The translations under genes and the position numbers were made by a program. The notes under the pieces are model-generated. The model was not told the DNA's origin. It saw only the letters and a program-made list of their open reading frames with translations, and did not search any database. A DNA stretch of 64,000 nt from VAZQ01 sp035693615. Its GTDB lineage: Bacteria; Pseudomonadota; Alphaproteobacteria; Rhizobiales; Xanthobacteraceae. The first letter of the stretch is position 1. The number at the start of each line of letters is the position of its first letter. The stretch spans positions 35,279-99,278 of the forward strand of contig DASSGH010000148.1 of the NCBI GenBank assembly GCA_035693615.1, read 5' to 3'. This document shows, piece by piece, positions 17,124-25,112 of the stretch.

Positions 17124-17459
17124 TTAGGGCTCGAGTGTCTGCAGATAGGCGATGACGTCCGTGGTCTGATCGGCATCAAGCCTGAACTGCGGCATCGTCG
17201 GATGGGTGGTCATGATTCCCTCCGACAACCGACGGCGCACATTTTCGATTGGAAATTTCTGATGAAAAGTGCGGAACAGGGGCGCGGTTGCGAGAGGGCT
17301 CTCGCTGACCTTGTCGATGGAATGGCATTGCGCGCAATGAGCGCGTACGAAGGTCAGGCCTCTTTGCGCGGCCGGCGATTGCGCGAAAGCTGAGGGGGCA
17401 TGCACCAACAACGCAAGGCTCAGGACAAGTCCAACCCGGACGAACTGTTTTCGTGACAT
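17124..17459 (-). CDS. Small monoheme cytochrome c
   Basis: A 111-residue secreted cytochrome: signal peptide MSRKQFVRVGLVLSLALLVH cleaved after AFAQ, haem motif CAQCH (about 42-46), SPLATAPLFRTFHQKF, and axial Met in HPTMPQF, ending VIAYLQTLEP. One of five paralogs of about 105-112 residues in this window, all with the same PxF ... HPxMPxF ... YL pattern. Probably a periplasmic electron carrier, perhaps a donor to NirK nearby (inference). Its 5' end overlaps the DUF6455 gene by 40 bp, so both are likely co-transcribed. Confidence 0.9.
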   Translation of the reverse strand: MSRKQFVRVGLVLSLALLVHAPSAFAQSPAAQRGLTFVRAHCAQCHSIDKVSESPLATAPLFRTFHQKFPIENVRRRLSEGIMTTHPTMPQFRLDADQTTDVIAYLQTLEP

Positions 17460-17887
17460 TCAGATCCCTTCGCGGCGCGCCGCGCAGTGCGTTCGGTCAT
17501 CAAAGCGCTGATTGTCGGCGCGTTCGGACAGTATCCGGTCCAAGCGGGATGAGAGGGGTGGATCGTCAGATCGTACTCGCATTTTCGTTTGCTTCCGCAC
17601 AAGGTGCAAACTCTCTCGAGATCGCGAAGGACCTGCGGTTCGACACCCGCAAGATTGACCTGCTCCAGCCGCCGGGACAGCAGATCCGCGGAGTCCGGCC
17701 ACTTGCCGGCGAGAACAGACAGCTCGCCCCGGCTCATGCCCAGGTCGCGCGCCATATGCTCCACTTCGGCAGGACCACAGCTTGCAAGCTCCGCTAGCCT
17801 TTTGCGTCTGCGGCTCCAATCTTGGAACCAACGACCAAATCGGCCAAAGAGGCCTGGTCGTTCATCGGTTTGGGTTGCCCGAAACAT
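17420..17887 (-). CDS. DUF6455-like protein with Cys cluster
   Basis: A 155-residue protein from ATG 17887, which follows GGGAGG at good spacing; the frame is open upstream to 18052 without ribosome site. Sequence: MFRATQTDERPGLFGRFGRW, a helical middle EVEHMARDLGMSRGELSVLA, and a Cys-rich segment VCTLCGSKRKCEYDL ... GYCPNAPTISAL, four conserved cysteines that could bind a metal or cluster. The pattern (DLERVCxLCxxKxxCxxDL ... YCPN) matches DUF6455 proteins of Rhizobiales as I recall them. It lies next to fixK and overlaps the cytochrome gene. Function unknown. Confidence 0.8.
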   Translation of the reverse strand: MFRATQTDERPGLFGRFGRWFQDWSRRRKRLAELASCGPAEVEHMARDLGMSRGELSVLAGKWPDSADLLSRRLEQVNLAGVEPQVLRDLERVCTLCGSKRKCEYDLTIHPSHPAWTGYCPNAPTISALMTERTARRAAKGSECHENSSSGLDLS

Positions 17888-17984
17888 TCTAGCCTCCCTG
17901 CACTCAACGGGCGTCGCATCGTATCTTTCGGGGCACCACATGTTCATCGATCCCTGCTGATACTCCCGACGCCCTTCGCACCTC

Positions 17985-18671
17985 CTAAGCATTGAGCCGG
18001 CGCAGCGCTGAGCGGTTGCGCAACAGGATCCGGCGCCGCTTTGCGACTTCAATCGTCGCCGCGTCTTCCAAAATTTTTAGCGTGCGTGAAACCGTTTCGA
18101 TGGTCAGGCCGAGATAATCGGCGATGTCCTGCCGCGACATCGAGAGCTCGACTGCTCCGGCGCTGGGCGCGCGTTCCGCCATTTCCAACAGAAAGCCCGC
18201 CACCCGCTCTTCCGCGCTCTTGATCAGCACGAGCGAGTGTTCTTGCACTCGTTGGAGCTCGCGGGCAGTCAGCGCCCACATCTCGCGGGCGACCTCGTTG
18301 TCCCGCGCCGCAAGCGCCATGACCGTGCTGCGTTTGATCACCGTAATGTTGCAGTCGGTGATCGCCTCGGCTGAAAACGTGTGTTCATCTCCCGTCTCCA
18401 AGCCGAAGATGTCGCCGGGCAGATAGAACGCGCCGATCTGACGCCGTCCATCCACGAGAACCTTATAGGTTCGCACCGTGCCGCTGACGACCTTGTAGAG
18501 GTAATCGGCGGGCTCGTTCTCGCCATAGATCTCCGAATTGGCGACAAACGGCATGCACGCACCCATAAGTTCGATCGCGCCGGCTTGCGTGGCGACAGCA
18601 AGCGGCGCACCAGGAGATTGCGCTCGCCGCTGCTTGAAGTAACCATTCCGGATTGTGGTCTGCGTCAGCAT
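17985..18671 (-). CDS. fixK: Crp/Fnr family regulator, FixK type
   Basis: A 228-residue regulator, ATG 18671 behind GGAGGG. An N-terminal cyclic-nucleotide-binding-like beta-roll (about 30-140, with YKVVSGTVRTYKVL and LPGDIFGLE) is followed by a dimer helix and the helix-turn-helix ELSMSRQDIADYLGLTIETV, whose E-T-V-S-R recognition helix specifies TTGA-N6-TCAA. The N-terminus lacks the Cys cluster of FNR, so it is not an iron-sulfur sensor; this fits FixK, which is controlled by FixLJ. It is divergent from fixL. It is the prime candidate to bind the boxes scattered through the island. Confidence 0.9.
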   Translation of the reverse strand: MLTQTTIRNGYFKQRRAQSPGAPLAVATQAGAIELMGACMPFVANSEIYGENEPADYLYKVVSGTVRTYKVLVDGRRQIGAFYLPGDIFGLETGDEHTFSAEAITDCNITVIKRSTVMALAARDNEVAREMWALTARELQRVQEHSLVLIKSAEERVAGFLLEMAERAPSAGAVELSMSRQDIADYLGLTIETVSRTLKILEDAATIEVAKRRRILLRNRSALRRLNA

Positions 18672-18717
18672 GGCTCGTGCCCTCCATTGCATGTGTCATT
18701 GGTAGCGGCCGCGCGAG

Positions 18718-18763
18718 GAGCCGAAAATTCCGATAAAATGCCTCCGGGCTACCCCGGAGGCGC
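18718..18763. repeat. Left copy of an inverted element flanking fixLJ
   Basis: GAGCCGAAAATTCCG (18718-18732), seven variable bases, then hairpin GCCTCCGGG/CCCGGAGGC (18740-18761). The reverse complement of 21096-21141 has the same layout: the 15-mer is identical, as are GCCTCCGG and CCCGGAGGCGC. It lies in the fixK-fixL intergenic region. Confidence 0.8.
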
Positions 18764-18785
18764 AACCGCCAACCAAAGGCTCACG

Positions 18786-20327
18786 ATGAAGACGCTGCTC
18801 GGGAATCTGGCCGCGAAATCGGGCCCGGAGGACCAGGTAACCGGTTTCAAACATTGGCTTTTTCTGCGCGGGGACGCGATTCGCTACGCCTTGGCGCCGG
18901 CTGCCGTGGCCGTTGTATTTCTGGCGCGACTCGCCCTTGCGCCGGTTTTGGGAGATGCCTCGCCCTACCTCTTATTCACTCCAGCGGTTCTTGTCGCCAG
19001 CGGCTTGGGGGGACTCGGCCCGGGGCTGTTGGCAACCGCCCTTAGCGTTTTGCTCGGTTTCTTCGTCGCCACGATTTCTCCCAGCACATCAGTCGCCGAA
19101 AGCGCCAATTCTGTTTTATTCGCAGTCATCGGCGCCGGCATTGCCTGGAGCGGAGAGCTACTGCAGCGCAACCGCATTCAAGCAGCCAGCAGCACGCGCG
19201 AGGCGCTCGCGCGCGAGGCACATCTCGCATCGATCCTGGAGACCGTGCCCGACGCGATGATCGTGATCGAAGAAGGGGGGGTCGTGCAATCCTTCAGCTC
19301 GGCCGCCGAACGGCTGTTCGGCTACAGCAGAGCAGAAGTCATCGGCAAAAACGTCAAGATGTTGATGCCCTCCCCCTATCGGGAAAATCACGATGATTAT
19401 TTGAAGCGGTACATGCGCACGGGAGAACGGCGAATCATCGGCATCGGGCGGCTGGTGGTTGGCGAGCGCAAGGACGGATCAACTTTTCCGATGGAGCTGG
19501 CCGTCGGCGAGATGCGATCGGGTGACCGACATTTCTTTACCGGCTTCATCCGCGACATAACCCAGCGTCAGGAATCGGAGGCCAGGCTGCAGGAGTTGCA
19601 GTCGGAGCTCGTTCATGTCTCTCGATTGACTGCGATGGGTCAAATGGCATCGGCCCTCGCGCATGAACTCAACCAGCCATTATCGGCGATCGCGGGCTAC
19701 ATGAAGGGCTCACGACGGCTGCTCGAAGCCGGCGGCGAAGACCGTTCTAATTTACTTCGCGACGCGTTGGACAAGGCCGGCGATCAGGCCCTGCGCGCGG
19801 GACAGATTATCCGTCGCTTGCGCGAATTCGTGGGACGTGGTGACAGCGATCGCCGGATGGAGAGCGTCAAGAAGCTCATCGAAGAGGCGAGCGCGTTGGC
19901 GCTGGTCGGAACGAGGGATCAACGAGTTCGCGTCCGATTCCAATTCGACCCGGCCATTGATCTCGTGCTGGTCGATAAGATTCAAATCCAGCAGGTGCTG
20001 CTTAACCTGATCCGCAACGCCGTCGAGGCGATGGCGGCATCCGACGTGCGTGAGCTTACGATCTCCACGGCGGCGGAGGACGACGATATGGTTGCCGTCA
20101 GCGTGGCGGATACCGGATCGGGTATCGCACCGGAATCCATGTCGCAGCTATTCCAGCCCTTTGTCACCGACAAGCCTCACGGGATGGGGGTCGGTCTGTC
20201 GATCTGTCGTACCATTGTCGAGGCCCACGGCGGTCGAATTACGGTCGAAGGCAATCCCGGCGGCGGAACGATCTTTCGCTTCACCCTGCGGGCTGCGCTG
20301 GGGGAGGATGTCAGTGATGCGGTCTGA
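18786..20327 (+). CDS. fixL: Oxygen-sensing histidine kinase FixL
   Basis: A 513-residue kinase from ATG 18786. Residues 20-125 hold several membrane helices, 140-265 a haem PAS domain, 280-505 the kinase. The PAS keeps the proximal haem ligand His202 (in NHDDYLKRY) and the oxygen-sensing arginines Arg208 and Arg222 (in IIGIGR), matching His200, Arg206 and Arg220 of Bradyrhizobium FixL. The phospho-acceptor is His293 in ALAHELNQPL; the ATP lid has NLIRNAVEA, DTGSGI and GMGVGLSI. Deoxy-FixL autophosphorylates and passes phosphate to FixJ. fixJ overlaps the 3' end by 11 bp. Confidence 0.96.
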   Translation: MKTLLGNLAAKSGPEDQVTGFKHWLFLRGDAIRYALAPAAVAVVFLARLALAPVLGDASPYLLFTPAVLVASGLGGLGPGLLATALSVLLGFFVATISPSTSVAESANSVLFAVIGAGIAWSGELLQRNRIQAASSTREALAREAHLASILETVPDAMIVIEEGGVVQSFSSAAERLFGYSRAEVIGKNVKMLMPSPYRENHDDYLKRYMRTGERRIIGIGRLVVGERKDGSTFPMELAVGEMRSGDRHFFTGFIRDITQRQESEARLQELQSELVHVSRLTAMGQMASALAHELNQPLSAIAGYMKGSRRLLEAGGEDRSNLLRDALDKAGDQALRAGQIIRRLREFVGRGDSDRRMESVKKLIEEASALALVGTRDQRVRVRFQFDPAIDLVLVDKIQIQQVLLNLIRNAVEAMAASDVRELTISTAAEDDDMVAVSVADTGSGIAPESMSQLFQPFVTDKPHGMGVGLSICRTIVEAHGGRITVEGNPGGGTIFRFTLRAALGEDVSDAV

Positions 20328-20967
20328 CAAGCCCATCGTCCACGTGATCGACGACGACCAGGCGGTCCGGGAGGTGCTTAGTTTCCAGCTGGGCTCCGCC
20401 GGAATCGACGTGCGGACGTACGACTCCGCTGCTGGGTTCCTCCAGGTTGCACCCACGGTACAGGCAGGCTGTATCATTACCGACGTCAGAATGCCCGAGC
20501 TCAGCGGCATGGATCTGCTGCGCCGCTTGCGAGAGCTCAACGTGACCGCGCCTGTCATCGTCATCACGGCTCACGGGGATATCCCGCTCGCCGTCGAAGC
20601 GATGAGAATGGGTGCGGCCGATTTTCTGGAAAAGCCTTTTGAGGATGAAGTTCTACTCGCCTCCGTACGGTCGGCGCTCGATCGGGGAGATCGCGACCAA
20701 AAGCGTCAGGCCGAACGAAGTGACATCCAAAGTCGCCTCGCGGGTTTGTCGAACCGGGAGCGCGATGTGCTGCAGGGCTTGGTAGCCGGACGTGCGAACA
20801 AACAGATTGCATATGATCTCGGGATCAGCGCCCGAACAATTGAAAACTACCGAGCAAATCTCATGATGAAGATGCAGGCTGCCAGCTTGTCCGACCTAGT
20901 GCGAATGGCCCTGATTGCTGGCATCCTTGATTCGGGCTCTAACCAGGCAGCACGTCGCGAGACATAG
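20317..20967 (+). CDS. fixJ: Response regulator FixJ
   Basis: A 216-residue regulator, receiver (about 5-120) plus LuxR-type helix-turn-helix (about 140-205, SNRERDVLQGLVAGRANKQI, ISARTIENYRANLMMKM). Acidic pocket IDDD, phospho-acceptor Asp56 in IITDVRMPE, switch ITAHGD and Lys in EKPF are intact. ATG 20317 has GGGGGAGG nine bases upstream; ATG 20308 in frame would add three residues. It overlaps fixL, giving translational coupling. Known role: phosphorylated FixJ activates fixK, here encoded divergently from fixL. Confidence 0.96.
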   Translation: MRSDKPIVHVIDDDQAVREVLSFQLGSAGIDVRTYDSAAGFLQVAPTVQAGCIITDVRMPELSGMDLLRRLRELNVTAPVIVITAHGDIPLAVEAMRMGAADFLEKPFEDEVLLASVRSALDRGDRDQKRQAERSDIQSRLAGLSNRERDVLQGLVAGRANKQIAYDLGISARTIENYRANLMMKMQAASLSDLVRMALIAGILDSGSNQAARRET

Positions 20968-21095
20968 CTGTACTTTCGCAGCTAGAAAACCTCATGTGCC
21001 CTCCAAATAATCGTTGATCAACGTACGCTGTTTCATTTCTTGCGTTTGAGGCTGATGCAGCCTCGCCAGCCGCCCTCGAACCAATTTTTCACTCC

Positions 21096-21141
21096 GCGCC
21101 TCCGGGGTTTTCCGGAGGCACAACGCCGGAATTTTCGGCTC
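21096..21141. repeat. Right copy of the inverted element flanking fixLJ
   Basis: Reverse-complement counterpart of 18718-18763: hairpin GCGCCTCCGGGG/CCGGAGGC around a TTTT loop, then CGGAATTTTCGGCTC. Located 129 bp after the fixJ stop. About 35 of 46 positions agree with the left copy by eye. Confidence 0.8.
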
Positions 21142-21186
21142 TCGTGATCCCCGCTAGCATTAGTCATCTTTTGAAGGGGATGACTC

Positions 21187-21531
21187 ATGTCACCGCACAT
21201 ATCGGGCTCGGTCGCATCGAGAGACAGGAGCCTTCGTTATTGGTTAATTGCCTGCAGTCTCGTCCTTGCGATCATCTCGATTCTCATCAGCATCAGAGCA
21301 TCTGCCGGCACAAGTTGGGCCGCCGCCGTGCCTTCCCAGGAGACTATCAACTGCGCTGACAAGGGCGACCGGCTCCCGCTGGCGCGTACACCCTATTCCA
21401 CGCCGGCCAGCGGCGCCGTGGAAGGCAATGTCCCGCGCACATCGGTTGATTTGCCTGATGGTTGCGAGGCGCTGGTCAGCCCTCTCGCTCGCTCTGCCGT
21501 AGCGAACATTGCAGGCCGTTGCGTGTCTTAA
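21187..21531 (+). CDS. Secreted or membrane-anchored small protein, unknown
   Basis: A 114-residue protein with a hydrophobic segment at about 17-42 (YWLIACSLVLAIISILISI), then a mature part INCADKGDRLPLARTPYSTP ... PDGCEALVSPLARSAVANIAGRCVS. AAGGGG before ATG 21187 is a good ribosome site. The ending GCExxxSPLAxxxxAxxxGRC resembles short secreted proteins repeated in Bradyrhizobium-like genomes; three Cys could form a disulfide. It lies between fixJ and the receiver-only regulator. Function unknown. Confidence 0.6.
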   Translation: MSPHISGSVASRDRSLRYWLIACSLVLAIISILISIRASAGTSWAAAVPSQETINCADKGDRLPLARTPYSTPASGAVEGNVPRTSVDLPDGCEALVSPLARSAVANIAGRCVS

Positions 21532-21615
21532 ACGAAGGACTTCGGGAAGCTGCCAGGGCAAATGCTTGGACTGGGCGCCTGGCTCATGAGCCACCGAGCC
21601 GCGGCTTCCGCAAAT

Positions 21616-21629
21616 TTGAGGCAGATCAA
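21616..21629. promoter_or_regulatory. FNR/FixK-like box, one mismatch
   Basis: TTGAGGCAGATCAA differs from the consensus at one position. Its centre lies 77 bp before ATG 21700 of the receiver gene, within the distance range of the perfect boxes, which supports both the site and that start. Confidence 0.6.
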
Positions 21630-21699
21630 AAACGACTGCGTCGACCTGGTGTTTTTTACATCCAACGCGGCCACTAAGGGGCCGCCGACAAGCGAAACA

Positions 21700-22095
21700 A
21701 TGACCGATCGGAAGGAATTCTCGAGCACGGGGCCTGTCGTCGTTGTCGTGGGCGATGACCTCGCGATTCGAAATTCGCTCAAATTCTGGCTCGAGCTTGA
21801 GGGCCTGACCGTCCGCACCTATGCCAGCGGAGTGGAATTCCTGGCCGCGGGCGAATTGAGCCGTTGCGATTGTTTGGTGATCGATCAAAGTATCCCCGCG
21901 GATAATGGGCTGCACTCCATCATGCAATTGCGGGCCCGGCGGTTTTCCGCCCCTGCGATACTGGTTATCAGCCAGCCCAGCCCGTCGCTGCGCAAAGAAG
22001 CCGAAAAAGCCGGCGTGCCGATCGTGGAAAAACCTCTGTTGGGGAATGGGCTGCTCGACACGATCCGCGATGCGACTCGCGGCAGATTAGGCTAG
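21700..22095 (+). CDS. Receiver-only response regulator related to FixJ
   Basis: A 131-residue single receiver domain. ATG 21700 was selected since an FNR-like box lies 77 bp upstream inside the longer open frame. The sequence PVVVVVGDDLAIRNSLKFWL keeps the acidic pair, CLVIDQSIP the phospho-acceptor Asp, VISQPS the switch Ser, and VEKPL the Lys, so phosphorylation is plausible. No output domain exists. Such proteins can be phosphate sinks or competitors; FixT of Sinorhizobium is a small FixL inhibitor, so a brake on FixLJ is an attractive guess. The next gene, a cytochrome c, starts eight bases after its stop. Confidence 0.8.
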   Translation: MTDRKEFSSTGPVVVVVGDDLAIRNSLKFWLELEGLTVRTYASGVEFLAAGELSRCDCLVIDQSIPADNGLHSIMQLRARRFSAPAILVISQPSPSLRKEAEKAGVPIVEKPLLGNGLLDTIRDATRGRLG

Positions 22096-22102
22096 GGCAG
22101 CC

Positions 22103-22441
22103 ATGCGCGCCGCAAGCCTCTGCTCGTTGCTCTGCGCCTTGCTCATGATCGGCCTCACGACCCCGACGCTGGCCAAGAAGCTCAGCACGCCGGCACGACG
22201 CGGCGAGGCGTTGCTGATCACCCATTGTGCCCGCTGCCATGCCGTCGGCCGCAGCGGCGCCAGTTCCCACCCGCAGGCGCCTCCCTTTCGTACACTCGCT
22301 CGCAAGTTCAAGGTCGAAGGGCTTGCCGAGGCGCTGGCCGAGGGCATTTCTACCGGCCACCCGGACATGCCGGAATTCATCTTCGAGGCCGACGAGGTCG
22401 GCGCGATCATCGACTATCTCAAATCCATCCAGCAGCGGTAA
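22103..22441 (+). CDS. Small monoheme cytochrome c
   Basis: A 112-residue secreted cytochrome: signal MRAASLCSLLCALLMIGLTT, haem motif CARCH (about 42-46), PQAPPFRTLARKFKVEGLAE, axial Met in HPDMPEF, ending IIDYLKSIQQR. Paralog of the cytochromes at 17124, 30809, 34593 and 39938, closest in length and pattern to 17124 and 34593. It begins eight bases behind the receiver gene and would share its FNR-like promoter. Likely periplasmic electron carrier of low-oxygen respiration; partner unknown. Confidence 0.9.
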   Translation: MRAASLCSLLCALLMIGLTTPTLAKKLSTPARRGEALLITHCARCHAVGRSGASSHPQAPPFRTLARKFKVEGLAEALAEGISTGHPDMPEFIFEADEVGAIIDYLKSIQQR

Positions 22442-22480
22442 CGGCTGGCCCGCTTGGGATCAGCGGCCCCGATCTCGTTC

Positions 22481-22494
22481 TTGATCCATCTCAA
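22481..22494. promoter_or_regulatory. FNR/FixK-like box, one mismatch
   Basis: TTGATCCATCTCAA has one mismatch in the right half. Centre 75 bp before ATG 22563 of the first tandem universal stress protein gene. Confidence 0.55.
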
Positions 22495-22562
22495 GAAATG
22501 GAGTGTTCCCCCATGGCATACATAGCACTGGAGAAGGCAGGCACCCGAGGCGGAGCACGTTC

Positions 22563-23444
22563 ATGACCACGGCCCAGTTCGAAAATTCAGTCAGCGCCAT
22601 TGCCGGTCGCAGCACCCCGCAGCAAGGCCGATCGTTCGCAACCATGATGGTGCACGTCGATGTCGCGCGCGACTGCGAACAGAGGGTCCAGCTGGCTCTG
22701 GCTCTGGCGCACCGATTTGAGGCGACCCTTATTGGCGTCGCAGGCCTGCCATTGCATCCGTCTTTCGCGGCGGGAGGCGTCGTCCTCTACCACGAGCCCT
22801 CCGAAGACCATTGCCGGGCGGTGGGCGCGCGCTTGGATGAGATGGGCAGGAGATTCCGGGCCAAGGGCCAGCACCTCAAGCAGATTGAATGGCGGGCCGC
22901 GCTTGAGCTGCCGTATGAGCTGGTGTCGCGGGAAGCACGAGCGGCGGATCTCATTATCGTGGGAAGGCAGCATGGCGGCGGCTCCGTGCATGAACTCGTC
23001 GATCCCGGCGCGATCTTGCTGCGCGCGGGCCGACCGCTGCTGGTCGCACCTGATGTTGTTATTCCCACCCAACTCCGCCGCGTCGTGGTCGCATGGAAAG
23101 ACACGCGCGAGTGCCGGCGCGCCGTGCGCGATGCGCTTCCGTTTCTGCACAAGGCCGAAGATGTGCTCATCGTCGGAATCGAGGAAGGCCAGTCGGACAA
23201 TGCCGCCATCCTCTCCGACGTGGCGCAATATCTTCGGCGCCATCGCGTTGTCGCGCCGCGCGAGATTCGGCGGCGAGCGCGCGGGCCGGTCGGTGCCGAA
23301 CTCCTTCACCTCGTTCGCGATGAGGGCGCAGATTTGATCGTCGCCGGCGGCTACGGGCATAGCCGCCTGGGCGAGTGGATCTTCGGCGGCGTCACGCATG
23401 AGCTTCTGACATCGACTCCGGTCTGTTGCGTGTTGTCTCACTGA
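22563..23444 (+). CDS. Universal stress protein, tandem UspA domains
   Basis: A 293-residue protein with two UspA-like halves: the first (about 25-160) is degenerate, starting TMMVHVDVARDCEQRVQLAL; the second (about 165-293) contains RRVVVAWKDTRECRRAVRDA and the nucleotide loop VAGGYGHSRLGEWIFGGVTH. This arrangement is common for Usp proteins in rhizobia and Rhodopseudomonas induced by oxygen limitation or stationary phase. A 17-codon open frame (22513-22566) ends over its start and might be a leader. Paralog of the next gene; about half of the residues are shared by eye. Confidence 0.9.
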   Translation: MTTAQFENSVSAIAGRSTPQQGRSFATMMVHVDVARDCEQRVQLALALAHRFEATLIGVAGLPLHPSFAAGGVVLYHEPSEDHCRAVGARLDEMGRRFRAKGQHLKQIEWRAALELPYELVSREARAADLIIVGRQHGGGSVHELVDPGAILLRAGRPLLVAPDVVIPTQLRRVVVAWKDTRECRRAVRDALPFLHKAEDVLIVGIEEGQSDNAAILSDVAQYLRRHRVVAPREIRRRARGPVGAELLHLVRDEGADLIVAGGYGHSRLGEWIFGGVTHELLTSTPVCCVLSH

Positions 23445-23480
23445 GATTTCGGCGCTCGATGCCATGCCGGGAGAACAACC

Positions 23481-24347
23481 ATGCTAAGCGAAGGTCTGCA
23501 AACGTTGAGCGGCGTCGTGGAAAGCAAAACCGAACCTCACCCGTCGCTTGCGGCGGTGATGGTACATGTCGAGCTCGATCACGATTGTGAGCCAAGGATC
23601 GAGCTCGCAATGGGCCTGGCCGACCGCTTCCGGGCTACGCTGATCGGGGTTGCCGGTTGCGCGATATGGCCGGCCTTCGTGGCCGGAGATGTCCGGCTGA
23701 CCAAATCCAGCCAGTACGACTTTCAAAAGATAATGGCGCGTTTCGAGCAGAGGGGCGAACAGTTCCGCGACCAAGGTCGATGGCTCAAACAAGTCGAATG
23801 GCGCAGCATGCTGGACTCTCCCGGAGAGCTGCTGTTGCGGGAAGCAAGAGCGGCGGATCTGCTCGTCATCGGGCGACGGCGCAGCGGCGACGACCATGAC
23901 CCCGGCGCGATTTTGCTGCGGGCAGGCCGCCCTATTCTGCTGGTGCCCGACGCCGCCCGGCCGATCGAGCTTCGGCGGGTGGTCGTAGCGTGGAAGGATA
24001 CCCGCGAATGCCGCCGCGCCGTGCGCGACGCACTCCCCTTGCTGCAGGAGGCGAAAGAGGTACTGCTCCTCGAAGTTGGCGAGCATGAAAGCCACGCGCA
24101 GTCCAAGAAAACTTTGGCAGACGTGGCCGGCTATCTCGTGCGCCACCGGGTCATTGTCGCAGACCAGGTCTGGTGCCCACCACGCGGGTCGGTTGCGGCC
24201 GAGCTCTTTCAATTTGTGAGAGACGAGAGGGCGGACTTGATCGTGGCCGGCGGGTATGGCCATAGCCGATTGGGCGAATGGATCTTCGGCGGCGTTACGC
24301 GCGAGCTTCTGGCAGCAAGTCCCGTTTGTTGCATGCTCTCCCACTGA
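23481..24347 (+). CDS. Universal stress protein, tandem UspA domains
   Basis: A 288-residue paralog of the preceding gene, 36 bp behind it. First half SLAAVMVHVELDHDCEPRIE; second half RRVVVAWKDTRECRRAVRDA and VAGGYGHSRLGEWIFGGVTR, ending SPVCCMLSH. Cysteine pairs at the extreme C-terminus (VCCMLSH here, VCCVLSH in the neighbour) are unusual and shared, perhaps redox active (inference). The two genes are likely one transcription unit under the FNR-like site at 22481. A fragment resembling this 3' end reappears at 25113. Confidence 0.9.
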   Translation: MLSEGLQTLSGVVESKTEPHPSLAAVMVHVELDHDCEPRIELAMGLADRFRATLIGVAGCAIWPAFVAGDVRLTKSSQYDFQKIMARFEQRGEQFRDQGRWLKQVEWRSMLDSPGELLLREARAADLLVIGRRRSGDDHDPGAILLRAGRPILLVPDAARPIELRRVVVAWKDTRECRRAVRDALPLLQEAKEVLLLEVGEHESHAQSKKTLADVAGYLVRHRVIVADQVWCPPRGSVAAELFQFVRDERADLIVAGGYGHSRLGEWIFGGVTRELLAASPVCCMLSH

Positions 24348-24410
24348 GGATGAGCACTGCCAGGACGAAAATGAGGTCCAGAGCACCCATAGGGCATGAA
24401 TCATTGAAAC

Positions 24411-24424
24411 TTGACGTAGATCAA
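24411..24424. promoter_or_regulatory. FNR/FixK box
   Basis: TTGACGTAGATCAA matches the consensus. Centre 71 bp upstream of ATG 24489 of a small gene. Confidence 0.75.
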
Positions 24425-24488
24425 AGTTGTGCTCGCGATTGGGGCGCAATTTAACGCCTTGAAAATCTTGTCCATGGAGGTTCAAGTC

Positions 24489-24692
24489 ATGACGCCTGCA
24501 GTCAAGAACGCCGTCTTCGTGCTTGACTTAGAGGAAACCCGCCGACATTTGCGCCGGGCGCTCGCTTCCGTCAAAAAACCTTCCGCTCAACCTGAGGAAA
24601 ACTTGAAGATTGGCATGGACCAGCTTGCGGGCTCACCTGGGTCGATCGCTAATGCGGCCGATCGTTCCAGCGAAAGCAAGGAAAACGCCTAA
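24489..24692 (+). CDS. Small protein of the hypoxia island, unknown
   Basis: A 67-residue hydrophilic protein, MTPAVKNAVFVLDLEETRRH followed by LRRALASVKK and a polar, probably disordered C-terminus. The start is fixed by TGGAGG (24475-24480) and by the FNR box 71 bp upstream, which overlaps the longer open frame. No family recognised. Position behind the stress protein pair and its own box suggests a low-oxygen function. Confidence 0.65.
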   Translation: MTPAVKNAVFVLDLEETRRHLRRALASVKKPSAQPEENLKIGMDQLAGSPGSIANAADRSSESKENA

Positions 24693-24829
24693 TCGCTGTT
24701 ATGATTCCGTCCTCCGCGCTATCGAAAGATAGTAGAGCGGCACGAGGTGCCGCACTGCATATGTTGCTGCTGGCACTTAGCGATGTATCGCAGCGTCAGG
24801 GTTGTGGCGAGGCCGATGAAGGAAGCTGG

Positions 24830-25066
24830 ATGCCAAATCAAGCAATAGCCCGCCTACGCAGATATATCGGAAAAGACAGAGAGGGTCATGACGTACACGC
24901 TCCGTTTCACGTCACGACTCATCGCGGCCATACCGTGCAGACGTTTCAATCTCTGGAATTGGCGCTCGAAGCCGCCCAATCCTTGGGTCCAGATCATTAC
25001 GTAATTGACCGGCACGGCTTGCAGATCTGGAGTCCGCAAAGAAAATTGCTGCGCAATGAAGAATAG
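24830..25066 (+). CDS. Small protein of the hypoxia island, unknown
   Basis: A 78-residue protein MPNQAIARLRRYIGKDREGH ... TTHRGHTVQTFQSLELALEA ... HYVIDRHGLQIWSPQRKLLR. GAAGGAAG lies directly before ATG 24830; the frame is also open from 24701 but without ribosome site. It resembles short alpha/beta proteins in which a HTVQTF strand and an IDRHGLQIW strand flank a helix. No family assigned. Probably co-transcribed with the gene at 24489. Confidence 0.5.
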   Translation: MPNQAIARLRRYIGKDREGHDVHAPFHVTTHRGHTVQTFQSLELALEAAQSLGPDHYVIDRHGLQIWSPQRKLLRNEE

Positions 25067-25112
25067 CCATATCCGTCGGTAGTGGCTCGCGCATCCTGGA
25101 AAGACGACCCCG

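Noticed and set aside
18740..18761. Hairpin read as a terminator
   Set aside because: It lies between divergent fixK and fixL, has no T-tract and recurs inverted at the other side of fixLJ, so a terminator role is unlikely.
21013..21022. TTGATCAA-like palindrome downstream of fixJ
   Set aside because: The half-sites have no 4-bp spacer, so it does not fit an FNR/FixK site.
22513..22566. 17-codon frame before the first Usp gene
   Set aside because: Too short to support; mentioned only as possible leader peptide in the Usp entry.
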